A stretch of 64,000 nt of DNA from Synchiropus splendidus (Eukaryota > Chordata > Actinopteri > Syngnathiformes > Callionymidae), in assembly GCF_027744825.2 (NCBI RefSeq), contig NC_071345.1, positions 10,882,501 to 10,946,500 of the forward strand. The letters run 5' to 3'. Within the stretch, counting starts at the first letter, position 1; each line of letters starts with the position of its first letter. Positions 20,257 through 31,500 of the stretch are shown here, piece by piece. The notes beneath the pieces were generated by a model. That model did no database searches and was not told the DNA's origin. It saw only the letters and a program-made list of their open reading frames with translations. Made by a program: the position numbers and the translations under genes.

Positions 20257-21921
20257 TCAACATAAACTTTCGGCGTGAGGAGTGGGAGTTATTGTATGAG
20301 GAGGCACGCTGGTGTCACTTTTTGGCACGATATTCTCTGAAGCTGGATTGCACTTCACTTTGAGTGTCCGGGTGAAACAGTTGAATTTCTTTGGCGAAGT
20401 GGACGACGACCGCTGCGGTTTAGAAGTCTGCTTGTCGACGCCGTTATCCGGCGTGACCTGAAACTGTTCAGCAGGAGTCTGGCAACAAACGTCTGTGTCT
20501 GTCGCTGTTCCTGTGTTTGCGGCGTTTTCACCACAATGATCCCTCGATGTTGGTGTGTCAGCAGTGTTGGTGTGATGCAATGGGCTGTGTGTTTGAGTCA
20601 CAGATGGAGGAACAGGATGTGACTCAGGACTGTGGTTCAGTTCTTGTGTTGCGGCACGAGAGTCTGGTAGAGTCTGGTTAGAAGAGGCCGTCGCCGCTCG
20701 CAGTTCCCGACCTGGAGCGGGGACACAATACTTCCTGAGATAGCAGCTGTGTGCAGAGGCGTGTTGAGGGGCTAAAGCCCGACACTGGGAGCAGGGGTAG
20801 AAGTGAGCCGGGGTGCAGTGGGCGTAGTGAAGGTGGCAGTCTGTCCGAGCGTACACCGGTTCAAGGTTGGAGTTTTGTTTGTACCCCATCCTGGGGGAGG
20901 AAGAGCAGGAATGTGAGTTTTGAGGGGACTGCTGAGTCGTCCACTGCTGGGGCAGGTGAGGAAGTTCCTCACATGTGCAACGAGTACTTGGAGAGTACTG
21001 GCACCTGGAAGGGGAGGCCAATGTAGCGACGATGCCGTTCTCCTGACCATGTCGCCCGGTCCCAGTTTGGCATTGATAACTGACATGGGAATATGAGACA
21101 TTTTGATGGTGGGATGGGACGCCGTTGTACAGCTGAGAAGAAGAATCCGAATCTTTAGCTCTGTTTTCAGGTTTCTGACTGGAAGCCAAAGGCTCCAACT
21201 CATAATGCTCCCCCTCCTCACCGCTTCCGTCCACTGGGTACTTCCCAAGGTTTGGACTCTTTGATTCCAACGACACGTTGGCAGACGTTTCCTTGGAAAA
21301 CGCCCGACACTGCAGCTTTTTTGGCAGCGGGATCTGACCGCATGTGCCTTGGGGCCCGAGGCAGCGGCACATGCACTGAAAGAAGAAGGTGGCGAAGGCC
21401 CAGCTGATGCACATGATCAGCATCATGAAGGTGCCCAGTTGGGTGTAAGCCAAGACAGTGGACGGCATCATCATGGCGCCAGCGACGAAGGTGGTCAGGG
21501 CCGCCATGGCAATCGCAGACCCCATACGACTGAGGGAGAAGATGACTTTTCCTTCGCGATCTGGCTCGGGAGCGAGCCTGTAAGCTACACCGTAGTGCAC
21601 GGCGAAGTCCACCGACAGCCCCACAGCCACAGAGATGGTGACAGACTCCAGGACATTCAGCTCCCAGCCCAGGAGGACCAGCGAGCCCACCGTGACAAAG
21701 ATGGTGCCAGCTATGGACAGAATTGCATACAGGCTGATGATGACGTTCCAGGTGGTCAGGAGCATGACGCTGAAGGCCACAGCCACGGACAGCGCCATCG
21801 CCACTAGAGTGCCATCAGACAGGCTATCCTGGAGGTCATAGAACTCCAAGTTGCTTACAAACCAGCCATGACTGAGACCTGCTGGCGCGTTTCGCAGTTC
21901 CTCTGAGATCCAGGCGTCCAC
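20257..21921 (-). CDS. disp1: disp1 last coding exon (second RND half and cytoplasmic tail)
   Basis: The acceptor (CTTTCAG on the minus strand) lies just above 21921 and the exon opens VDAWISEEL. It encodes spans 8-12, including the GLSVD motif required in RND transporters, then about 350 tail residues ending HAESLC and a TGA at 20257-20259. Confidence 0.95.
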   Translation of the reverse strand: MDAWISEELRNAPAGLSHGWFVSNLEFYDLQDSLSDGTLVAMALSVAVAFSVMLLTTWNVIISLYAILSIAGTIFVTVGSLVLLGWELNVLESVTISVAVGLSVDFAVHYGVAYRLAPEPDREGKVIFSLSRMGSAIAMAALTTFVAGAMMMPSTVLAYTQLGTFMMLIMCISWAFATFFFQCMCRCLGPQGTCGQIPLPKKLQCRAFSKETSANVSLESKSPNLGKYPVDGSGEEGEHYELEPLASSQKPENRAKDSDSSSQLYNGVPSHHQNVSYSHVSYQCQTGTGRHGQENGIVATLASPSRCQYSPSTRCTCEELPHLPQQWTTQQSPQNSHSCSSSPRMGYKQNSNLEPVYARTDCHLHYAHCTPAHFYPCSQCRALAPQHASAHSCYLRKYCVPAPGRELRAATASSNQTLPDSRAATQELNHSPESHPVPPSVTQTHSPLHHTNTADTPTSRDHCGENAANTGTATDTDVCCQTPAEQFQVTPDNGVDKQTSKPQRSSSTSPKKFNCFTRTLKVKCNPASENIVPKSDTSVPPHTITPTPHAESLC

Positions 21922-24900
21922 CTGAAAGACAGACAGACAATAGGAACTGAATTGTCCGTCATCATTTGCTGCCAGGAATCGCTGAATACGTCAGATGCAA
22001 TGACGTTCCAATGTACCACTCCAGACATGTCCTCTCTTCCATATCATGTTCAGGTCTAAACTTTTTTAGTCAGAAATGTGATTGGGATTTCGGCCATACC
22101 TCACGGTAGAACTGGTGCATCTTCTCGTAGGCCAGCGTGAAGAGGTAGGTGCTCTTGAACTCCAGGACTATGGCTCTTATGGTGTCGTTGATGTCAAATC
22201 GGGGCCCGGGCGTCTTGCTGTCGAGGTGGTAGTTTGTGCTGCGGTCCAATTCCATGATGGCCCTTTTGATGCACAGCTCAAAGACGTCCTGCTTGTAAGG
22301 GAAGGTGGACTGGCTGCAGCAGGGGTAGACGGACGCCTCCTCGCAGTCCTGGTTCTCCATCCACTTGAAAGGCAACAAAAGGTCAAAATGTTGTTTATAA
22401 TTTGTGTGTAAATAAACAAGTGACTAAAGGGGTAGCAAGCCTAGGCACGCATCTGACTCAGGCCCTCAAAGTCTTGGTCTCTATATAATCTAGTCTATGC
22501 CTCAAGTTTGGTGGTCGCAACTACAACACTACTAACCATACAGTGCGATGTCAGGGAAACTGTGTCTCGGATCTTGCCTCACTCATGAGGAGGATTCATG
22601 ACTACAGGTTTTTCATTGTATATTAAAACATTCCAGTGTATTTTGGTAACACTGGAGAGTACATACCTGCTTGAACGTCTCTATGAAGCAGCTGGTAAAG
22701 TCCTGCTCGACAGACTGAAAGACGAAGCTCTGGTTTCTCAGCTTCTGGCAGAAGTTGAGGATCCACAGCTGAGAGGCCGGACTGGCGATGTTGAAGCTCT
22801 TGTCCAGAATCAACTTCCCTTTATTTTTCGGATTGAGGGGGTCTCCGTTATCCAAGGGAGTGACGCCCCAAATGATGGTGATTGGCATGTGGAGGTCCTC
22901 TCCGTGGTGGACCCTCTCAAACATGAAGAGCTTTTTGTACTCAGCGTCGTACCGCTCGAAAGGATGAGAGGACCGGAAAACCTGGAACTCTGCAAGCTCC
23001 AGAGACGGGAGCTTCATCTTTGGGTTGACGCAAACCACATAGGCGCCCCCTACTGTGAGGGCGAGGAACCAGAAGAGCCAGAGGTAGCGTAGTTTGATGA
23101 CAATGCAAGGGAGAACCTTCTCAAAGAAGATTCTTGAGGCTTCAGAGATGGTAAACAAGCATTTGTTGGCTCTTTGGCAAAGTCCAGCCCAGAAGGTGCG
23201 GGTACAAAAACCGCTCTGCTGATGTGGCGGCTTAGAGCAGGGGAATATATTCGGCAGGTAGCGCTCGTGCAGCACCACCACCGCAGGAAGCCAAGTCACC
23301 ATGAGAATATAGTTCACCAGAATAGCTGTGCCGGCGTAGACACCAAAACAGCGGATGGCGGTGATGTTGCTGACATAATTGGCGTAAAAAGCAGCAGCGG
23401 TGGTGAAGCTGGTGACGAACATGGACAGAGCGGCATGTTGCAGCGTCACTCCAACTGTCTCTGCCAGCTCCGAGTGCGGCTTATCAAGCTTAGTGTAATT
23501 CCAAACGTCACAGAGCACGAAGGCGTCGTCGGCGCCGATGCCCACCAGGATGATGAGCGCCGTGAGATTCATGAAGGGGAAGAACTCGAAGTTGAAGACC
23601 AAGCGGTACAGGAAGTACGAGACGATGAGCGAGCTGATGATGGCGATGATGGTCATGAGCGTGATGAAGACGGAGCGCGTGTACACACACATGACCAGCA
23701 GGACGATGACGATGGCGATGGCTGGATACACCGTGTCTGTCAGCAGGTAGTCCTGAAAGAGGTCGTGTTTGATGCCAAATTCTATTCCTGTCACTGAGGT
23801 GATGCCGTCCGAGGAATTCCAGTTCTCAAAATTGTCCAAATAGATGTTCATCATGGACTCGCCCTTCTCTGTCGGGGAGAAGAGCATGCTGTACTTGAGC
23901 ACCGGCGGGGGATTGTCCAGGCTTTTCGGACTGAGGAAGTCCTTGTCCACCAGGAAGTGGAGGATCTGATAGACAACATTGTACTTGGTACACTTTCGTG
24001 GCACACTGGCGCAGTTGCGCTGATCTTTCCGTGTGAGCGCCATGTCCCAGCAGTCCGGCCCCAACGTCCCATTGTGGTAGTACTTGGCACAGGAGCGAAG
24101 AATCTTGAGCGTGTGCGAAACGTCTCGCTCTGTGATCTTCTGGCACGACGACCGATTGGTAATGACAGCGATGTAGTTCCCGAGAGTCCAGCTGGGACAA
24201 CAGGAGGCGTCGTTGGTGCGCTGGCACAGACTCCAGTAGTCACGATGAGAGCGCACCTGAGGATGCAGGAACAACCACATGAACAGAGGTGGACGGGATA
24301 AACACGCAACACTGCTGTGAGCTAAACTCACCCTGGCGTTGTCGAGGTTGCACATGGATTTGATGGCTTGAATGTTCCATAGGTTTTTCCCTTCAGCTGA
24401 CGAGAACACCAGTCTGGAGTAGCTGTCACCTGATGTATAAAAAGCAAAAAGCAAAAAAAAGAAGTTGATGTTGGAGGAGGTGAGGGAGGAAGAGGAGTAT
24501 GAGAAGAAGAAGAAAAAAGGAGAATGATGAAGAGGAGGGCAAGGAGAAAAGCGAAGAAGAAAAAGGTAGAGGAAGAGGGGAAGAGAAGGAAGACAAGGAC
24601 TCGAAATAGGAAGAAGACAAAGAAGTACGTAAAGGAGGTAAAGGAGGACAGAAGAAGGAAGATGGGGAGAAGATGACGATAAAGAAATAGAACGATGAGC
24701 AAGGCAAGGAAAAAGGAGAAGAACAAGAATGAGCAGGAGAAGAAGAAAAAATGAAGGGGAGGAGAAGGAAGAAGGGGGAGGCAAATGAGAACGCGGAGGC
24801 GAAGTAGGAAGATGAAGATGATGAAGAAGAAGAAATTATTGTTAAAATTTTGAGGAAAAGGAGGATGAGGAGAAGAAGAAAAATGAGGAGGAAGAAAGAT

Positions 24901-25406
24901 GGGAGGAGTCGGATGAGGAAGAAGAGGAGGGGGGATAAGGAGGAGAAGGAAGATGCAGAATGAGGAAGATGAAGGAGAATGGAGAGGATGAACTTTTTCA
25001 ATGGCGACTTGAGTTACACATTGTAGTAGTCCTGATCAGCTGGTTCTGTTGCTGCGTGTGTTTTGAACAACTCACCAGGAACATCACAGAAAAACTCCTT
25101 GCTGAAGTCCCACTCTGCTTGTCGTTTGTCTCTGTCAAAGTGATCTTCAGGCCACCTCGGCTCTTGATGGCTGTGGGACATTACAAAAAATAAAAATAAA
25201 TAAAAAGCATGTGGGAAGACGTCCATTTGATATCAAACATACATGGTTTTTATGCTTTTAATTGCTATTATTATGATAATTCTTGAGTTATTGGGACATA
25301 TTTCTTTCATACGTATGGCAGGTTTACACAGAAAAAAAGCAGAAATATAAGTTCTTTCATACCAGATATATTACTGTAATAATCATACACACACACAGCT
25401 CTAAAT

Positions 25407-25442
<36 letters not shown>

Positions 25443-25451
25443 GTGTGTGTG

Positions 25452-25500
<49 letters not shown>

Positions 25501-28500
25501 TCTGTCTGAGGTGTCCACACGGCATGGGAGTGCAGATCATGACTCAGACAAGCCCTCTTTTTGTATGTGTGTGTGTGTGTGTGTTTTCTTTCAGGGGCCA
25601 CGTCCTGGGCCAGAACCAGGAAGGCGGCGTAATCAGGTGGCTGTCAGGGAGAGTCGCCGGGGTTGACAGACGGCAGGGAAGAGGCCGGGACGCTCGCTGA
25701 CAGCCACAGAGCTCTCTTTCACGTCCGTGTGGAGAGGGACACAAAAGAACACAAAGCATCTATTCTGCACTCGGGAGAGAGGACGCCCTGCGACAGCAAG
25801 GTGCCACTTCAGTGAGATCTCAGCTCTGCTCTCAACTATGAGCCTGCACTTTCTTCTGGGCATCGGAGGAGCATTCGGGTTCCCACCAAAGCCGAATTTG
25901 AAGAACTCACCTTTTCGCCTGCTCATCAGCGTATTTGAAGGGATAGTTGGCCAACGTGGCCTTGTAGCCAGTGTTCTTCACCATGTTGTTCCATGTGACC
26001 AGCCTCTGACCGATGGCCGTCCCTCGCGGCTCAAACCCCTTCAGGCAGACAGAGAAAATGATATATATTTTGACTTCTGACCTTGTTATACAAGAGGCTT
26101 GTGTATCAGCTGAGTCAGCAACACTCCTCAGATCAGAACAACACCTGCTTCACAAATGCTTCTGATAACGTTTTTGACAAAGATAAACCTGCATGATTCA
26201 TCCGATGGACACGAAAAGCCCAGTGGAATGTGGAATGGTTTAGTGCACAAAAAACATATTAATCATTGACAAGGGAACAGAGCAGCTTTATACACATGGA
26301 ATCTGCTCACATACGCAGACAGTTTTTGTCAATACGAATCTGACTGCATTATATTTATGGGCCACAAATCCATGCGAGTCATTTCCTGTGGCCCGGAAGA
26401 GCTCAAAAAACATATAGTTGGCTCAAAATAAATGTGTGATTAAAGTAACACTAATGATTGGGAAACACATATCAACCAACAACATACTAAATGCTTGGTC
26501 ATTGACAATTCATAATTGTTTAGAGTGAATTTTCGTTGACCATTCCAGGCTAAAATAGAGCAGGAATAAACAGCACTTTTCTGATGCTTGGTTGTAGGCT
26601 TATATGCAGTTAGTAAACGTACAATAAGTAGTTTACTTATGTTAATCTATGTTTCCTAATGCAAACTGTAACCATACACACATGCTGTGCCATTGAACAG
26701 GCTCAACAAATGAAGATCATACATTTCAATATCAATTCAGAAAAAAAACATAACCTAGGGATACTTTTGATTTTTTTCTTTTATGTATAAACTTTCAAAC
26801 CTAATGAAAAATGAGATCCAAAATAAACTGTGACATGTAATGACAACACATTGTTTTACAAAAGTATTATTTTCAAAAAAGTTTTTCAGTTGTTTAAAGC
26901 TTTTTTTTTCCAGATACTTTGTATATTTTACTTCTTAAGTTTTTTCCTCAAAATATGTGGAGTGAAAGTGGATATATACACTGGAAATACCCTCTAAAAT
27001 GCTACCTCTACATCGCGTCTCTGGCATGAATCCACTGAGAGTAACCTACCAAGAGTGGGTCGGAGAAATCTGGCAGGTCCGGAACCAAAATGCCAACCAG
27101 GGCACACACAACAATGAGCACAGTGCAGACTCCCAAAACCACCACGGGCCAGTCAGCAATCAGCTCTGCATAGCTAGGAACCAAACAGGAACCCAAATTA
27201 GAGAACATAGGAAGATGCTGTGCAGAGTGAACTTGGCTTTCTTAAGAAGACAGTGACGCAGTTCATGATTCCTGGTAACAGAGGTTCTGGACAACTCCTG
27301 CTGATGACTCATGACTGAGGAATGACAGCGCTGCAGGAGAAGTGATGGATGGATGACAGGGATAAAGGGAAGAAACGGGAGAGGAGGGGTGGAGAGGAAG
27401 GAGGGGTCTTTTGCAATCCGAATGTCAACCGGACAGAAACATTCTGGCAGCTCTTACCTTTTGGGGAATCGAAACGGCCTCGCCGGGCTGAAAGACAACA
27501 GTGAGAGAGAGAGACAGGTCAGGTCTGGATTTGAAAGTCAAAGCAATAAATAAAATCCAAAACACATTTTGGCATAAGAGTGGACATTGTTGCTTCATGA
27601 TCTCTCGTCTGTTCTTTTTCCAACGGCACCATTTTGGGTCGAGAACCATTAAAAACACTGTGGCAGACCTGGTTGTCCAGATGAGTTTTTGGCAACATGT
27701 CATTACAGAGCTCGTGAAAATTCCTGTCAGACATGACTGTCAGCAGGGCAGAGGTTTGATACATGTGAGCCACAAACGGTCGCGCTGAACGTTGCATGGA
27801 AGGGAAGGCACTGGACTGAACATCAGCCATTTTGATTTAGAAAGAGTTCTCATGTTTTGGGAACCACAAGTGTGTTACTTTGACGTGGTTTCGTATTTAT
27901 TAATTCGTCATTTGCATTGGATATTATTTTTTTCAAAATGATGAATTTCTGCCATGTTTCAATTGAAGTGAAATTGAGTTATTTATTTAGCCATATTTAA
28001 TTGAAAACACATTTCATTATATGTTATACATCATATGTTGCTTCATAGGTTCTGCAAGTCATGATTGACAATATTATGTAGGATTTAATTGTATTTTTTT
28101 CCAATTAAAATATTGCAACTACTTGTTACATTTTTTTTCTTCTTAAACTGCTATATATTTCAAAATCAAATTTAATATCTTTAAAATAAATTATTTATTT
28201 TCTCTTATTACATTGTGCTTAAATCGAAATGTTTCTACTATCATTTTATTCATGTTACATTCAGTTTCTTTGCAGTATTTCAGCATTTTGCATCTCTTTT
28301 AGACCTTTATATCTTCATATTGATGAATTTTATATTTCACTTTTACAAATCAAATTCTTCTACCAAACACAAGCAACCGTATTGGTGACGTCATCACCGG
28401 GAGCTTTTGTCTCTCCATACAAGGAGCTACATCATTGACCTCAGAGAAGACGCACAGCTCAAAAGCATTTATCAGAAAAAGCTGGAACGGCTTCTTGACA

Positions 28501-31500
28501 CATCAACCTGTCAACTAAAGGCCTGCTTGGATTCAGCCGCCAAGACCACGAGCCAGTTGGACGAACAACCAAGATGACCAAGCTGCCCATTTGGCCACTG
28601 AATTCTACACGACAGAGAAGTGATGGATCATCGCAGACAAGTTATTAGTGATAATTGCCCATAAGTATTTCCTCATCACACACCCGTGATCATTTTTTTC
28701 ACATATGATGAATGTGTCTTCAAAACTTTTTACAGTGTTTCTACTGAGCATTTTTCATCAGGGAAAGCTGTAAGAATTCAGCTTTTTTGAACATTCATGC
28801 CAAAACTGCAATAATAAATTACATTTTCTTAATCATATTAAAACATATTTCAAATAAACATCAAATAATATTTAAAAAAATCATACAAACATGGCACCAC
28901 TTTAAATTAAATTGCATTTTCTTACACCTTAAACAAATGTCTTTTATAAAGGTGCCTTTACCCCTCCTTCATTCCAGACTGTAAATATCGGATGCTTGCA
29001 TGTTTCACTCACAAATTTGACAGAGAAGCGACAGCACACAGACGTTTCTGATTCATAAATAAATAATAACAATAGTAATTCCTTTGTTAATCATTCTGCT
29101 TGTCACCTGCAACGCAAACATGAAGTCAGTGAAATCTTTTCATCTCCCTGCCACACACACACTGGTCGCCCTCCACCAGCCCCCGGGGCTTATTTTCTTT
29201 CCTCAGTGTAACCTTCCTCTGTTATTCTATTTACCTGAGGGAGAGTGTTTCTGGATCACTGGGCTAATTAATAAGGCAAACACAGACGCTGGCCGCTCAC
29301 TCATCGCCGTGCCGACTGAGCCCGGCAGCTGTGTGTGTCCGCACGGGTCTGAAGGCATGCAAGCACTATATTCACTTGAAGGCACCTGGAGGTGGGGAAT
29401 AGGACTCACAGGAAAATATTATTCATCTATTCAGCAGCGGATATATATACATGTCGATCAAGTGGGTTACAATGTCACCATTTCATTCTTGAGGAGTTTT
29501 GTTCTCCATTTGTTCTTTCCTACATTCCTCATCCTCATTTGCCGGTGTAACCGTCTGGTTAACCTTGAGCAGCTATGGTTGCAATGTGGGTTCATAATCA
29601 AACAATAAATAAATGACAACAATTTTGTCATCGAGACTGGCGCCTTAAACCTTACCATTAATCGGCTGGGTTCAGCAAATGAATGAATGAAGTTTACCAC
29701 ATGAAAAAAATAGCTGGATTCTGAGCACAAAGAAAAGGAGGCAGATTCTGAAATAAAACGAACAAACAAGAGATGGGGTTTCTGCCGCATGTTAAGGAGG
29801 CAGGGTCAAAACAAACCGAAAAAAATGACACATGACGCCTCATGAAGGTGAAAGTGACGGTATTCATGGTGTTTTTCAAGAAAAAAAATCCAGCAACAAA
29901 CATCTTAATGACTGACACATTCTGGCCGGACATATGAAGAGATGGACCGCTGATGACTGGACATATATCTCCTTCTTATCATAAAACGTTTTTTTTTGTC
30001 ACCAATTCAGTAGATGTCCAAACTTTCCCCTATGATTCATTGTTGTGATAAAAACCATATAAGGTAGATCGAGCCAGTAATTTCACCTGCAACCTCGTCT
30101 TGCTAAGAAGCAGCACCACACCATATAATAATGTTTCAAATGTGTCTATTTTAAATCAGATTCTAATGTTTTTTTGCTGCGAAAAACAGCAGCGTGAACC
30201 TAAAACAGTTCTCAATATCAAACAAGAACGATTGCAAGGTGATACATTCAACATCCATATAATTCCTGTCGTGAAAATTCTGTGAAATTCTAGCGCAAAC
30301 AATGTGTTGAGGAAAAGTTAGGAAATGGCATGTGAGTAAATGTGAGTGTACCTGCTTGACTGAGCTTGTGTGCCTGGGGGTTGAGGGTGAGAGTTCACAG
30401 GCAGCGGGGGGTTAACTGTCAACAGACGGGTGTGTAAATATTTCTTCCACGGGGGCTTCAAGTTAGAGCCGCGGCAATTAGTGTCAGCCGTCAGAGCGCC
30501 GGGCGCACCTCGCCCTGATTAGTGCCTCGCTGGAACGCTGCACACAATTAGTCTGGACCAAGCCATGAAATAAGTCCAGGTTTCCAGCGCCCGCATTTAA
30601 ACGTGACATCACTGGAGTTGCCGACAGAGAAACGCTGCGTTCAATTGCACATCTAAAAGCTGTGTTTCATGTGGAAACATCAGCGTTTGGGTCAAGATTT
30701 AATGAAAGAATGGGAGCAAACTGGAAACACTGAGAAGTCAAGGGTTCTGAACATGAACCCAGCATTTACAAAATGAATTCTCACGTGACACGAAAGCCCA
30801 CGCTTATAAAGGGGGTCAGTTAAGGACACCGCTCTCATTATCTCGTCATTTAAAACATTCTAAACCTTCATGACATTGTAATAATTTAATCTGTGAGTCA
30901 CTGAACACATTCTAAACTTTAATAAAATTGTCATAACTCGATCTGTGACTCAAACTGATATGTAATAACTGATATATAATGGAAAAAGTGGAAAGGTTTA
31001 TTCAAATTATGAATAGTAAAGGTGAATTTCAGATCAATATTTTGCTTTATTATTGACAGTAAGGCATTAAAGTTGCATTTTACAGATAAACAAATTTATA
31101 AAGAAGCATTTTGTGTAAAATACATAGCATCTTTATGTTAAATGGGTGAATTATCACCATAGCTTTGCTGCAATCTATCTATAGTTATTTTATATTAGTT
31201 ATATATATTATTTTATATAAGTTATTTTTCTCCATATACAACAATAGTTTTTTTTTTTTTTTTGAGGTTTGTAATAGCCAGAAATACTCGATTGTGAAAT
31301 GTAAAACTAGCTGAGAGCGAGCCAGAGTCATTGCACAACAGCAACTTCATCTGCAGCCATGGGACTAAACTTGATGCCGTCCAATAGGACTAAAGGCTAA
31401 AACCACATGGCAATGAAGAGGAGCCAAAAAGAAGAATCATGTTCGACTGGCTCAATTGTTTCTATATCTTTCCACACGGTCCTCTCATTGGTTGTGTTTG

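Noticed and set aside
21349..21807. Plus-strand frame of 152 residues over disp1
   Set aside because: It is antisense to a highly conserved disp1 exon and has a shadow composition.
24257..24331. Treating disp1 exons 6 and 7 as one exon because the frame is open between them
   Set aside because: The 75-base gap has clean GTGAGT donor and CAG acceptor sites, and joining the exons restores the family sequence. The gap residues have no counterpart in human DISP1.
24430..24784. N-terminal extension of the disp1 exon frame into Ser/Phe/Leu-rich sequence
   Set aside because: It is the polypurine intron tract read on the minus strand. A good acceptor defines the exon start at 24429.
29084..29608. 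174-residue plus-strand frame inside disp1 intron 1
   Set aside because: It lacks homology and overlaps AT-rich and candidate regulatory sequence.
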